Notes under the pieces: generated by a model
Database searches by the model: none
Seen by the model: the letters and a program-made list of their open reading frames with translations, nothing else
What the model was told of the DNA's origin: nothing
Source: Pseudoalteromonas sp. T1lg88
Lineage (GTDB): Bacteria; Pseudomonadota; Gammaproteobacteria; Enterobacterales; Alteromonadaceae
Direction: 5' to 3'
Length of the DNA: 64,000 nt
Assembly (NCBI RefSeq): GCF_002964765.1
Contig: NZ_PQCF01000031.1
Coordinates: 74,535-138,534 of the forward strand
Position numbers and translations under genes: made by a program
In this document: positions 29,399 to 38,232 of the stretch, in pieces
Layout: each line of letters starts with the position of its first letter
How positions within the stretch are numbered: position 1 is the stretch's first letter

Positions 29399-29585
29399 AT
29401 AAACTCGGTATGGGTGGCAAAATACGGCTGGCGGTTATTTCACCAGAAAAGGTTTCGGATGCGAAGATTAAAGGACTCTGGCCACAATTACAAAGATAAC
29501 CCGCACTTTTTCACTTATTTCACACCCAATAGGCACTATTGCTGCCAAATTCAATGTGCACCCCCTTCCAAACTGATGGCCAAAA

Positions 29586-30704
29586 TTAGCTTTTTTTATG
29601 CAGTAAATGAGCGCGAACGGCTTGGCGTATTTGATTATGCAGCTCGAACACTCGCTCCATATCATTGAGATTAAGGGAGATGTTTTCCAGCATCACAAGA
29701 TCTAAATTAAATTCCGGGTAGTGAAGCGACATAGACATATACCCGGGTAAATACCCGGTATGGCTATATTCTCTAAGGCCGTCGTCACTGTTGAGCCTAA
29801 GGCCATAGCCATAGCTCATGTTCGGCCAGAAAAAATCCATCTTGGTATGAGCGCGCGTCATCAGTTCATAGCTCTTAGGGCTGAGCAATTCGCCGGAATG
29901 TAATTTATGCGCAAACGAGGCAAAAGTCGGTGCCGAGGCTATCAAGCCTCCACCCGGGAGTAATGACTCGTCGATATCTATGTTCGCGGCAATCAGGGTA
30001 TCGGCTTCATCGAAGCCAACGGCAAGTGTCGTCAGGTTGCGACGAATATGCTCAATACTCCCTGTTTGGGCGTAAAGCGCATTGAGCTGATTGTCCTTGG
30101 CGAATTGCGCCACCTGCTCAGCGAATGCTTGCTTGTTTACCTTTTCAAGTAGTTGACCTAAAAGGGCATAACCATGGTTGGAATATTGAAACTGGCTCCC
30201 AGGTGCAAAGCGATTGGCTTTACCCAAAGCATCAACGCCTGATGTGTGGCTGAGCAGATGATGCAGGGTAATTCGCTCGTCATATCTGTTGGCATTTTGC
30301 TTAGCGCCCTCGTTGGTTTCATCTGCAAAAAGATAACTATTGAGTGAGCGCGTTAAATCCAGCTTACCGGCATCAACCGCCCGCAATACCAAGGTGGCAG
30401 TGATCTGTTTGGAAAGGGACGCCACAACGAAACTGGAATTTTGGTCAATCCCCTCGCCTTTTTGCAGTGCTAATTGCGCCTTACCATCTTCAAGCAAAAT
30501 CACGCTGCCGCTAAATGGCTGTGATGCCTCATCAATCAGCGCTTTGATGGCGGCACTTAGGGCACTTAGGTCTTGTGACTTCACACTCGCCTGGGCGGGC
30601 TGTAAAGGGGCTTTACTGTGTGTTGTGTCGGCCAAGCTATAGCCGCTAGGACTAAGCAAAAACAAAGCGCTGCTCAGAATTGTGGTGGTGATACGAAGAC
30701 CCAT
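29586..30704 (-). CDS. Secreted serine hydrolase (class C beta-lactamase fold)
   Basis: 372 residues with a signal peptide (about 1-25). The penicillin-binding/beta-lactamase motifs are present: Ser96-Leu-Ser-Lys99, Tyr174-Ser-Asn176 and His315-Thr-Gly317. The HTG in place of KTG is usual for esterase- or D-aminopeptidase-like relatives, so activity on penicillins is not implied. Probably periplasmic, hydrolysing an ester or peptide. It lies 187 bases upstream of rhlE on the same strand and seems independent. Confidence 0.85.
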   Translation of the reverse strand: MGLRITTTILSSALFLLSPSGYSLADTTHSKAPLQPAQASVKSQDLSALSAAIKALIDEASQPFSGSVILLEDGKAQLALQKGEGIDQNSSFVVASLSKQITATLVLRAVDAGKLDLTRSLNSYLFADETNEGAKQNANRYDERITLHHLLSHTSGVDALGKANRFAPGSQFQYSNHGYALLGQLLEKVNKQAFAEQVAQFAKDNQLNALYAQTGSIEHIRRNLTTLAVGFDEADTLIAANIDIDESLLPGGGLIASAPTFASFAHKLHSGELLSPKSYELMTRAHTKMDFFWPNMSYGYGLRLNSDDGLREYSHTGYLPGYMSMSLHYPEFNLDLVMLENISLNLNDMERVFELHNQIRQAVRAHLLHKKS

Positions 30705-31060
30705 ACCTTGTCCTTAACCCAATTAGCGATAATGATGTAACCTAGTCAGGCTGATATCTTGTTTCAACCTTATGTTCATACCATGAATCCTGAATCTAGC
30801 CAGTTGAATTGTAAAGGCATTTTTAATCGGAAGTAACTGTGCGCAAACGAAAAGAGCTCACCGGGCGTGCAAATAGGAAGCTGTGTTGCGATAAAAATCC
30901 AAGCTGGCAAAAGTGCGTATGCTTTGTTATCAATACAGGTAATAAAAGAGTGAAGATGCCCCAAGACAAGAGCAGGTCACTTCAATATGTGATTCACAGC
31001 AACGGCAAAGAGCGAACGCGAGCCCAGTCACTCACAGACGCTAAATAAAAGGAAGAATCT
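30705..31060. other. Gap without a convincing gene
   Basis: A 356-base stretch between divergent genes. A 69-codon frame at 30839-31048 has no ribosome binding site and a composition unlike coding DNA. It presumably holds the promoters of the two flanking genes; no operator stands out. Confidence 0.4.
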
Positions 31061-31468
31061 ATGACGAATATAACGACAAAAGTTTTTGCTGTGTCGCTGC
31101 TTATGGCATCAACTTATGGGCAAACCGAGGACGCCGATAAGACCCTAAGGCTGGATAATACGCCATTTAAAAACAGCGAAATCTATTGCGATAACGACAA
31201 GGAATTGCACCCGTTTCAAAACGAGTTTGAACTCTTAGATTATTACTCAATGAGCTCGGACGAGGGCGAGCGCCAGGTTATCGTTACCGTAGAAAACAGC
31301 TCAAGCGGCGGCCGCTCTCTTAATCACACGCATTTTGTGGCCATTCTTGGTAACTGCGAGCATATCAACCCGATGAAGTTCGAACGCAAGTTTAACGGCA
31401 AAGAAATTGTCACCCTGACGCTCAACTTCGGCTTTAGTAAGTTCCCGATTTTAAAGGTAAGTAATTAG
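31061..31468 (+). CDS. Secreted protein, unknown
   Basis: 135 residues with a signal peptide (about 1-20, ending YGQ). The mature part is small and acidic, has two cysteines (YCDN and GNCEH) that could pair, and beta-prone segments such as VIVTVENSSSGG and IVTLTLNFGFSKFPILKV. Probably periplasmic. A good ribosome binding site (AAAGGAAG) supports the start. I do not recognise a family. Confidence 0.65.
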   Translation: MTNITTKVFAVSLLMASTYGQTEDADKTLRLDNTPFKNSEIYCDNDKELHPFQNEFELLDYYSMSSDEGERQVIVTVENSSSGGRSLNHTHFVAILGNCEHINPMKFERKFNGKEIVTLTLNFGFSKFPILKVSN

Positions 31469-31602
31469 ACTAGCTCTGACCGAATGTGAAATTCTCAAGA
31501 TGGGATGACGGGTTATGTCGGCACAAGAGGCCATCTATGTGCTAAATTAGGTGTCTGCCCCTCTCAGACTGGGGCTTAGTAATGTACTTATCAGGTTTTA
31601 AC

Positions 31603-31639
31603 GCAGCCTTTTCACTAATAGGAATAGGCTGCTTTTTTT
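31603..31639 (+). terminator. Terminator
   Basis: GCAGCC pairs with GGCTGC across an 18-base loop and is followed by seven T. It lies 135 bases after the secreted-protein gene. Confidence 0.75.
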
Positions 31640-31668
31640 GGCAATGACCTTTCTATAACAAGAAGAAT

Positions 31669-32697
31669 CTACATAGATTGCTGATGCTTATCATTCCACG
31701 CATCATCACAATCGACATAAGCACCGGGCTCTTTTGGCGAAGGGACCAAATAAATAAACCTTCCCGCCTCGGGTGATTGTACTTTGCTTGATATCTCCCA
31801 ATCCGCTATCTGTGATTCTAGCGCGGCTTGCATCTCCTTACTCACGTCTCTACATGTACTAAGTAATTGGGCAGAGCCATCACTATTTATCAATACCTCG
31901 GTCTTCAATTGACGATACGATATTTGTTTGAACAGTTCAGATTCCATCCCCATCGACAAATCTTCAATATTCCATGTGGCCAAAAACTCAGGAAAACTCA
32001 TGATTGGCAGTTGCTCAGTGCTTGGCTGCATGGACTTGTCATTACCTTTGGCGCTCAGCGAATCAATTTCTGAACTCTGCTCACCGGCAAGTCGGATAAT
32101 TTGATGATAAGTGAGACCATCAATCGCGGAGGTGGGTGAGTCACCTTTATTCGAGCCAGCCTTTTTTAACTCCAACTGAGAATAGCTTTTCACAAAGTGT
32201 TCTTTCTCGGTGTCAGTTAATACCGTGAAAATCCTTTCAAGTGATTGCTTTTTAACTACAGAGTCACTTGCAACTATGGGTGTTGAAAGTCGACTTTTTC
32301 TGAACGAGGCCATATTGTCTGACTCGGCAGTTAATACCGCATCACATTCATAAACGAAATCAGGATTGGGTGACAAGGCAAAGGATAATGAAACCTTCAT
32401 ACGTTCAGGAGCGCGATCTGTGTTTGTTTCAGTCGGACTATAGCGCCACTGTTCCAGCGCTTTTATTGCCGCTTTGTCGAACGTTCCTTTAGGTAAGCTT
32501 TTTAGCACTTCCAGATAAGTGGGCACACCGTCACTGTTGACGAAAAACTGCACGTTCACACAGCCTTCCTGTGAACTCTTTGCAGCTTCAATGGGGTATC
32601 TTGGCTCTACTCGTTGTTCAAGTTCCCATTGGTTCGCTAACAACCAACTGCTGTTCATCGCACATGCCATGCAAAAGATGCTAGATAACTTTTTCAT
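31669..32697 (-). CDS. Periplasmic protein with TonB C-terminal domain
   Basis: 342 residues. After a signal peptide (cleavage near LLA, residue 21) comes a TonB C-terminal-type domain: VEPRYPIEAAKSSQEGCVNVQFFVNSDGVP..TFDKAAIKALEQWRYSP. The remaining 230 residues match no family I know. It has no N-terminal membrane anchor and no Pro-rich spacer, so it is not a standard TonB energy transducer. A role in binding a periplasmic or outer-membrane partner is an inference. Monocistronic. Confidence 0.75.
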   Translation of the reverse strand: MKKLSSIFCMACAMNSSWLLANQWELEQRVEPRYPIEAAKSSQEGCVNVQFFVNSDGVPTYLEVLKSLPKGTFDKAAIKALEQWRYSPTETNTDRAPERMKVSLSFALSPNPDFVYECDAVLTAESDNMASFRKSRLSTPIVASDSVVKKQSLERIFTVLTDTEKEHFVKSYSQLELKKAGSNKGDSPTSAIDGLTYHQIIRLAGEQSSEIDSLSAKGNDKSMQPSTEQLPIMSFPEFLATWNIEDLSMGMESELFKQISYRQLKTEVLINSDGSAQLLSTCRDVSKEMQAALESQIADWEISSKVQSPEAGRFIYLVPSPKEPGAYVDCDDAWNDKHQQSM

Positions 32698-32819
32698 ACT
32701 ATTCCCTGTGATTAGTTTGATTTTTATACTTTGCCTAAGCTACCCCTTAATAGCGTTCCCGTCAATTTAACTACTTAACAAGTACTTAGGCCTATTTCCC
32801 ATGACTCCAAATGTTTCTC

Positions 32820-33200
32820 TCATTTCCGTTCCACCAACCCCAGTTGTGCCAGCACCCGCTTGGCGTTGTCTGCACAGTCCATGTCCTCGGGTTTGGATTC
32901 GATTTCAGAAAGGATGTGCATTAACCGCTTTTTATTTTCGGCCAAAGTTACCTGTAAGGCCTCTATGTCCGCTAGTTTTTGCCTAATTGCCCCAAGCAAG
33001 GAGTCGTGTTGCCAGTTTTCCATATCAGCGGGCAGCAACTGACGCAGCTCGTCCAGACTAAAGCCGGCCTTTTGGCCATCAACAATCAGCTTGAGCACCA
33101 CTTCCGCTTCGGGAGGATAGCTGCGATACCCATTGGCCTTACGCTCAACCAACTGCAACAGGCCGATGTCCTCATAAAAGCGAATCTTGGATGCGGCCAA
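32820..33200 (-). pseudogene. MerR family regulator, 5' end lost
   Basis: 126 residues from a TTG at 33200. The frame reads LAASKIRFYEDIGLLQLVERKANGYRSY, the second half of a MerR DNA-binding domain, then a coiled coil (about 60-100) and a short tail with a single Cys. Upstream in frame, LAKRTG still encodes part of the first helix, but the expected start (like M..IGELAKRTG) is missing: the sequence becomes unrelated and reaches a TAA. The break coincides with half of an attC-like integron site. The DNA-binding helix 1 is therefore damaged and the gene is probably dead. Its likely target promoter lies at 35096. Confidence 0.6.
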
Positions 33201-33214
33201 GCCAGTGCGTTTTG

Positions 33215-33257
33215 CAAGCCAAGCGTTTTGCGTTCTTTTTGTTTAGGTGCTTGTTAT
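33215..33257 (-). repeat. Left half of an attC-like integron site
   Basis: On the minus strand, right after the 144-residue gene, the sequence ATAACAAGCACCTAAAC continues to AACGCTTGGC, as in the 5' half of Vibrio/marine-type attC sites. The expected right half ending GGGCGTTAT is absent; merR coding sequence follows instead. Confidence 0.5.
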
Positions 33258-33260
33258 ATT

Positions 33261-33695
33261 TCACTTCACCCAAAGTACAAAAATATAAAGAGCAAATACA
33301 AGAACCAAAGAATAAAAGGGTACTTTTTGCTTAATATAATTCCGCGCATCTCCTGGAGGTGTTAGCATTGTTAAAAGCTTGGATGTTTTAGATATTTTTT
33401 TATTACTCAAGTTTCCATTGGATGAAATAAAGCGGTACTTTTGATTTAAAAACTTACCTCCGTAATACTTCATGTCACTTTCTAGTTCTGCTCTCTCTTG
33501 AAAGATATCCTCATCTTTATTACGAACAAGCCTAGTAACCTGAAGTACAACCTTTCCATTTTCCACTTCCTTCATATAACATTCAGAAGGGTTATTTCTC
33601 TGATGTATGTATCTAAAACCACCTCTTGCGAATCTATCGGATTGAAATAAAAAAGAAAAAGTAACAGTTACATACTTTTTCTTGAAATTTTTCAA
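33261..33695 (-). CDS. Cassette-like ORF, unknown
   Basis: 144 residues starting at a TTG with AGAGG upstream. The N-terminal part is polar and basic; the last 20 residues form a hydrophobic helix (FYSLVLVFALYIFVLWVK), so it is a tail-anchored membrane protein. It is AT-rich compared with its neighbours and sits between two attC-like sites in the usual one-gene-per-cassette arrangement. No family recognised. Inverted copies of GTGAAATATAAC flank it. Confidence 0.55.
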   Translation of the reverse strand: MKNFKKKYVTVTFSFLFQSDRFARGGFRYIHQRNNPSECYMKEVENGKVVLQVTRLVRNKDEDIFQERAELESDMKYYGGKFLNQKYRFISSNGNLSNKKISKTSKLLTMLTPPGDARNYIKQKVPFYSLVLVFALYIFVLWVK

Positions 33696-33726
33696 TTAAA
33701 TCTACCTCTTAAACCTGTGGTGAAAT

Positions 33727-33770
33727 ATAACGCCCCAAACAGTAGTTTATCTACTGCTTTGGTTTGTTAT
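33727..33770 (-). repeat. attC-like recombination site of an integron cassette
   Basis: The minus strand begins ATAACAAACC and ends GGGGCGTTAT, the terminal pattern of the V. cholerae repeat type. It folds as attC should: R boxes AAC/GTT, a 3-base unpaired spacer (AAA against GGC), L boxes CCAAA/TTTGG, one extrahelical G, a CAGTAG/CTACTG stem and an ATAAA loop. At 44 bases it is short for the class. It overlaps the stop codon of the upstream cassette gene. Confidence 0.7.
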
Positions 33771-34686
33771 GTTCATTATTAAGCATAAGTGCATTTTCAA
33801 TTGCTTTACGCTCTCCAAATTCAACTAAGTCGCTGTAATATGAGTCGGGCCCTTTCTTTTGTGCTTCTATGAAGTCCAAAGTTTTTACTGCATTAATTCG
33901 CCACTGATTAAGGGCTTCTCTTTCCTCCATCACTTTCTTTAGTCTCGCAACATCATTAGTATCATTTTTTAGCGCTTCACGTTGTAATGCAAATCCAACC
34001 ATGTTGGCAAAAAAGATAGTTCCTTTATTTTCCAATAATTTGCCTATTTTGACGCAACTGTTCCTCCAATCTAAGCTTGATTTGGATTGTTCGTTACATA
34101 AATGCATCAGTTCTTGATATGGTTGAACTACCATATTATGGGAATATATTATCGCCGCTGTATGTAAATGCGTTTTCGGATAGCCAGCTTCTTTTAGCGT
34201 TTCTAGTAATATTGAAAATCTTTTCCAGTAAAAATCGTCATACTTCTTCTTTTTCGCTGCGCTATTTAGCTCTTCATATGCAGTTAACAAATCATTCTTA
34301 CGGACATGGTAGATTGCTGAGTAGATGTGAGGAAGACCGTTATCTTGGTCCATTTTTTTCAACTCTTCAATTGACTCAGTAGGATTACAAATCATTCTTT
34401 TCTCTGAGAATAAACACCTTTTAGTCGCTTGGTCAAACCAGAGAATATTGTCGAATGCTAACGTGCGTCCTTGGGTATAAAATTTATCAAGTGCTTCTGA
34501 TTGAGATAATTGACTTGCAATTAAGATGGCAACCAAAACTTTGTTTGAGCTACTGCTTTCCTTCGCGCTCGACAAATACTGCTTACTGAAGCTTTGCTCT
34601 TCCACACTGAACTCAAAGGAATGTAATCTACTCGAAAAAACAATCAAAACAAGAAAGACGTTTAGTAAGCATAGGTTTTTGAACAT
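33751..34686 (-). CDS. Secreted protein on an integron-like cassette, unknown
   Basis: 311 residues from the ATG at 34686, which has GAGG six bases upstream; the longer frame begins at a TTG. A signal peptide (about 1-24) is followed by an all-helical, Lys/Glu-rich protein with helix-pair patterns such as DNGLPHIYSAIYHVRKNDLLTAYEELNSAAKKKK, suggestive of TPR-like repeats. It is markedly AT-rich, and its 3' end runs into the attC-like site, as cassette genes do. No family recognised. Confidence 0.65.
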   Translation of the reverse strand: MFKNLCLLNVFLVLIVFSSRLHSFEFSVEEQSFSKQYLSSAKESSSSNKVLVAILIASQLSQSEALDKFYTQGRTLAFDNILWFDQATKRCLFSEKRMICNPTESIEELKKMDQDNGLPHIYSAIYHVRKNDLLTAYEELNSAAKKKKYDDFYWKRFSILLETLKEAGYPKTHLHTAAIIYSHNMVVQPYQELMHLCNEQSKSSLDWRNSCVKIGKLLENKGTIFFANMVGFALQREALKNDTNDVARLKKVMEEREALNQWRINAVKTLDFIEAQKKGPDSYYSDLVEFGERKAIENALMLNNEHNKPKQ

Positions 34687-35095
34687 GACATTCCTCAAAG
34701 AAGGTTGCTATATGTGGCTTCCAGTGATACTCAGACCTGCAACAGAATACGTGAGTAAAACATCTTGAAAACATAACAATTTAATAGTGCGTAAATCGCG
34801 CACTTTCTGAATGGGTTAGTTTTAACAAAGTTGATAACTACTTGCCAGCGTTATAAAAAATATATGTTGTTAACTTTTGAGCCAGATAAAAATGCGCAAA
34901 TTGCTCATTTTCCTGAATATGGGGGAAAAGTTCTTCTGCTGGATATACAATCAGCTTTAATAGAAGAGGTTTAACGTCCGTTTATCGCTCAAAACGGCCC
35001 GAGAGACAAAATCATATTCACCATTACTAATCTCTCCTTTCTCGGCGTCCCAGTTAACCTTTGCTCCCCCTTCCATACCTTTTTGATATTTACGT
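34687..35095. other. Gap between cassette and epimerase promoter
   Basis: About 410 AT-rich bases. Short frames on the minus strand (for example 34957-35145) overlap the epimerase promoter and start at non-ATG codons, so I do not accept them. No complete second attC site was found here. Confidence 0.4.
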
Positions 35096-35126
35096 TTGAT
35101 ATTAAAGTTAACTTTAAGGTTAGAGT
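35096..35126 (+). promoter_or_regulatory. MerR-type promoter with 19-bp spacer
   Basis: TTGATA (-35) and TAGAGT (-10) are separated by exactly 19 bases containing the perfect 16-bp palindrome TTAAAGTTAACTTTAA (35102-35117). An overlong spacer filled by a palindrome is the hallmark of promoters activated by MerR-family proteins. It lies 34 bases before the epimerase start. Confidence 0.65.
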
Positions 35127-35159
35127 GAAGGTCATATTCACACAATCGCGGAGCATCTT

Positions 35160-36083
35160 ATGCAAACCATACTCGGAGAGAGCGGGCAAATTGGTACTGA
35201 ACTGGCAAAGGCCTTATACCAAGAGCATACCCCTGCTCTACGCCTTGTTAGCCGCAACCCACGCAAGATAAACCCGACGGATGAGCTGCTCAGTGCCGAC
35301 TTGTTAGACGCCCAGCAAACGCATGACGCGATTGCGGGCTCGAGCATAGTGTATTTCACTGCGGGGCTGCCCATCGACTCTGCTATTTGGGTGCAACAAT
35401 GGCCGATTATGATGGCCAATGTCATCAAGGCCTGTGCGACTCACAGCGCTAAGCTGGTGTATTTCGACAACACCTATATGTATGAGCAAAACAATGTGCC
35501 ACAAACGGAAGACGCGCCGTTTAAACCTTATGGAGCCAAAGGCCGCGTGCGGGCGCAGATCACCACCATGCTGTTAGAAGCGATGCAAAAAGGTGAAGTT
35601 AAGGCCATGATCTGTCGAGCGCCTGAGTTCTATGGGCCGGGGAAAACGCAAAGTATTACCAATGCGACCGTCTTAGATAAGTTACGCGCCAACCAACAGG
35701 CCTTGGTATTCTTACGTGATGATACCTTGCGTACCCTAATTTACACGCCCGACGCCAGCCGTGCCATGGCGCTGTTAGGAAATACCGAGGATGCCTATGG
35801 CCAAACCTGGCACCTGCCCTGCGATGATAATCGCCTGACCTATAAACAACTCATCGCCACCGCCGAGCGGGTGCTTGGCAAACCGTGCCGCTACAAGGTG
35901 CTCAAAGGCTGGCAACATGCACTTGTCAGCCTGTTTAACAAACAGCTCAGGGAAACCAAAGAGCTGCTGCCCCGCTACACCACAGACAATATTTTTGTCT
36001 CAGACAAGTTTAAGGCACGCTTTCCAGATTTTAAGGTGACTCCCTATGAGCAGGGCATTCGTAACACCCTACTACAAGAGTAA
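35160..36083 (+). CDS. NAD-dependent epimerase/dehydratase family protein
   Basis: 307 residues. The Rossmann start (MQTILGESGQIGTELAKALY) resembles the usual GASGQIG with Ala replaced by Glu, which is odd for a nucleotide-binding loop. Other family segments are intact: VYFTAGLPIDSAIWVQQWP, YFDNTYMYEQN with the Tyr of the active site, and ICRAPEFYGPGKTQSITN. This is the atypical SDR type found beside MerR or LysR regulators; the substrate is unknown. GGAG precedes the ATG. Its promoter looks MerR-activated, and the adjacent merR gene is broken. Confidence 0.85.
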   Translation: MQTILGESGQIGTELAKALYQEHTPALRLVSRNPRKINPTDELLSADLLDAQQTHDAIAGSSIVYFTAGLPIDSAIWVQQWPIMMANVIKACATHSAKLVYFDNTYMYEQNNVPQTEDAPFKPYGAKGRVRAQITTMLLEAMQKGEVKAMICRAPEFYGPGKTQSITNATVLDKLRANQQALVFLRDDTLRTLIYTPDASRAMALLGNTEDAYGQTWHLPCDDNRLTYKQLIATAERVLGKPCRYKVLKGWQHALVSLFNKQLRETKELLPRYTTDNIFVSDKFKARFPDFKVTPYEQGIRNTLLQE

Positions 36084-36101
36084 TGGCGCCTTGTTATCAC
36101 T

Positions 36102-37028
36102 TTAGCTTTCACCCACACACAAGTGGGGATCTGCCGAGACCTGTTCAAACCAGCTGCGCAGACTGTCGATGGCGGCGCGGGTTTTGGCCGCCACCGCATC
36201 GCGGTGAGGGGTGACCGCGTACACGCTGTAATGGGGTAAATGCCACTGCGGGCATAGGCGCTTGAGCTTGCCTGCGGCGATTAGATGGCGCACCTCCGGC
36301 TCTGGCAGCATGCCATAACCTATGCCATCCAAGGTTAGCTGGATCACCGTCTGCATGTTATTGACCATCAATCTGGGCTCATCCAAAGAGCAGCTTTCCC
36401 CGCTGTGCTCATGGGTTAACGCCAGGGCCAAACGCTTAGAGTTGACATGGCCAATGAGGGTGTGCGCAGTCAGAGCTTGCGGGTTCTCTGAGCCTGTTTG
36501 CGCCAGCGGATGTGCACTGCTGACACAGGGGATCAGCTGCCAATCGGCCAGGTGGCGGGCAATTAATGTTGAGTCGTGTAAAGGGCCTATACAGATAGCA
36601 AGATCAACCCCTGCGGCGATAATGTCGAAGGGTTCATCGGTAAGCGTTAATTGCAGCTCAACTTTGGGAAAACGCTCCGTAAGTTGCTTAATAGGCTGGC
36701 TTAACAGGCCGCCACCAAAGCCTATGGGGGCGACTATTTTCAACCGTCCCGACGGGGTGTGCTGCAACTGCTCCAGCTGCTGCTGCGCTCGTTCGGCGGT
36801 AGCCAACAGCTGCTGCGCCGAGGCGTAATAAATTTCCCCCGCCTCGGTCAGCGTCAGTTTACGGGTATTACGATTAAACAGGCTTAAATCTATGTCCTGC
36901 TCTAACTTGGTGATCTGCTGACTCACCGCCGAAGCCGTCATATTCAGCTGTGCCGCCGCGTGACTCATATTGCCCGCATCAACCGTTTTCACAAACACCT
37001 GTAGCGCGCGCGTTATTTTAGAATTCAT
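36102..37028 (-). CDS. LysR family transcriptional regulator
   Basis: 308 residues. Residues about 5-62 form the LysR winged helix (LQVFVKTVDAGNMSHAAAQLNMTASAVSQQITKLEQDIDLSLFNRNTRKLTLTEAG), followed by a substrate-binding domain in the style of the CrgA/AaeR group. It is convergent with the epimerase gene (18 bases apart) and divergent from the Fur-regulated PepSY operon. Its target is not evident from the sequence. Confidence 0.88.
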   Translation of the reverse strand: MNSKITRALQVFVKTVDAGNMSHAAAQLNMTASAVSQQITKLEQDIDLSLFNRNTRKLTLTEAGEIYYASAQQLLATAERAQQQLEQLQHTPSGRLKIVAPIGFGGGLLSQPIKQLTERFPKVELQLTLTDEPFDIIAAGVDLAICIGPLHDSTLIARHLADWQLIPCVSSAHPLAQTGSENPQALTAHTLIGHVNSKRLALALTHEHSGESCSLDEPRLMVNNMQTVIQLTLDGIGYGMLPEPEVRHLIAAGKLKRLCPQWHLPHYSVYAVTPHRDAVAAKTRAAIDSLRSWFEQVSADPHLCVGES

Positions 37029-37100
37029 AATGTTAAGCGTTACTTATATCAGCTTTAAGTAAAAGCCAATTGCTCCTAAGATGGCGACATCATAACATTA

Positions 37101-37119
37101 AATGATAATGAATATCATT
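37101..37119. promoter_or_regulatory. Fur box
   Basis: AATGATAATGAATATCATT is a near-perfect match to the 19-bp Fur consensus, with arms AATGATA and TATCATT. It lies 46 bases before the chosen PepSY start, so this operon should be repressed when iron is plentiful. Confidence 0.8.
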
Positions 37120-37164
37120 TCTTTTATTTCGATGCCCATCGCATCGTCTAGTTGGAGTTTGCAA

Positions 37165-38232
37165 GTGACTAAACGCAGTAAGCTTTGGGATCTCAAAGCC
37201 TGGCATTGGATAAGCTCGGCGGTATGCCTTATCGGCATGTTGTTGTTCGCCATCACAGGTATCACCCTCAATCACGCCGGCAGCATTGAAAGCCAGGCGC
37301 AGGTAACGCAAGTCGAAGCCCAGGTACCCGATGCAATTTTAACCCAGCTTGTAAATACCAATCAGCGCGAACAGCTGCCGCACGGTTTTTCCTCCTGGTA
37401 TACACAGCAAACTAAGCAGGCATTAGCGGCCAATGCCCAGGTGCAATGGAGCGACTTTGAGCTCTACGTCGCCATGCCGAATGCGGGCAGTGACCGCTGG
37501 TTTACCGTGGCCCTGGACACGGGCGAGTTTTACCAGGAAGCGACTGATCGGGGCGTGGTGGCCTATTTCAACGACCTGCATAAGGGCCGCAACACCGGTA
37601 TCTGGTGGAGTCTGTTTCTCGATCTCTTCTCCATTGCCTGTATCGTCTTTTCGCTGACCGGCCTCTTGCTGCTTAAACGCTATGCCAAGGGCCGCAAGTC
37701 AACCTGGCCCCTGGTACTGGCGGGGCTTGGCATTCCCGCTTTGGTACTGGCCATACCCGCCCACGCGGCGCAAAAAAGCCAGCTAGAGGTGGAGATCCCC
37801 AGACTGACGGTGGCCGAGTATCACCCGCCCTATGTCGCCATTTGGCTGGCCGACGAGCAAGGCAAGGCGGTGATAAACCTGGCGCATTGGTACGACACCA
37901 AGATGGCCGATCGCGAAGGCGAAAAATGGCTTAAAGATTTACGCCTATGGTGGCGCCGCGGCGGCCGCAGCTTAAACCTACCGGTAGATGGTGTAACCGG
38001 CGCCACTCGCCGACCGGGCACGGTAACACTGGATTTAAGCCCTTTTATGACGGACATAAAAGCCCTGCCGAATGGCAATTACAGCCTGAATATTGAAGCA
38101 GCGCGTGAACTGGGTGGTCGCGAATTAGTGCAAATACCCATCGCCCTGCCCAGCGGCGAATCGATCACTCTCACCGAGCAAGGAAAGCACGAGCTCGGCA
38201 CTATTACCCTAACCATGGAGCCCAAGCTGTGA
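37165..38232 (+). CDS. PepSY-associated membrane protein fused to DUF2271-like domain
   Basis: 355 residues from a GTG at 37165 with TTGGAG seven bases upstream. The longer open frame starts at 37102, but that start lies inside the Fur box and is unlikely. Residues about 15-185 look like a PepSY-associated transmembrane protein (helices near 17-36, 147-170 and about 185-205) with the segment FNDLHKGRNTGIWWSLFLDLFS. After a hydrophobic helix ending in AHA comes a periplasmic DUF2271-like domain (PPYVAIWLADEQGK.., KDLRLWWRRGG..). The two modules are separate proteins in many bacteria. Iron-regulated, so likely part of siderophore or haem-iron uptake, perhaps reductive release. Confidence 0.78.
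   Translation: MTKRSKLWDLKAWHWISSAVCLIGMLLFAITGITLNHAGSIESQAQVTQVEAQVPDAILTQLVNTNQREQLPHGFSSWYTQQTKQALAANAQVQWSDFELYVAMPNAGSDRWFTVALDTGEFYQEATDRGVVAYFNDLHKGRNTGIWWSLFLDLFSIACIVFSLTGLLLLKRYAKGRKSTWPLVLAGLGIPALVLAIPAHAAQKSQLEVEIPRLTVAEYHPPYVAIWLADEQGKAVINLAHWYDTKMADREGEKWLKDLRLWWRRGGRSLNLPVDGVTGATRRPGTVTLDLSPFMTDIKALPNGNYSLNIEAARELGGRELVQIPIALPSGESITLTEQGKHELGTITLTMEPKL

Noticed and set aside
30839..31048. 69-codon frame in the gap before the secreted-protein gene
   Set aside because: No ribosome binding site, no hydrophobic or domain pattern, and its composition is unlike neighbouring genes.
34773..34860. Plus-strand stretch starting ATAACAA and ending GCGTTATA, a possible third attC
   Set aside because: The inner boxes do not pair as attC L boxes must, and the orientation is opposite to the two other sites.
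34957..35145. 62-codon minus-strand frame near the epimerase
   Set aside because: It starts at a TTG and runs across the MerR-type promoter, so the DNA is better explained as regulatory.
37102..37164. Upstream 21-codon extension of the PepSY gene
   Set aside because: The ATG lies within the Fur box and the extension lacks a ribosome binding site, whereas GTG 37165 has a good one.
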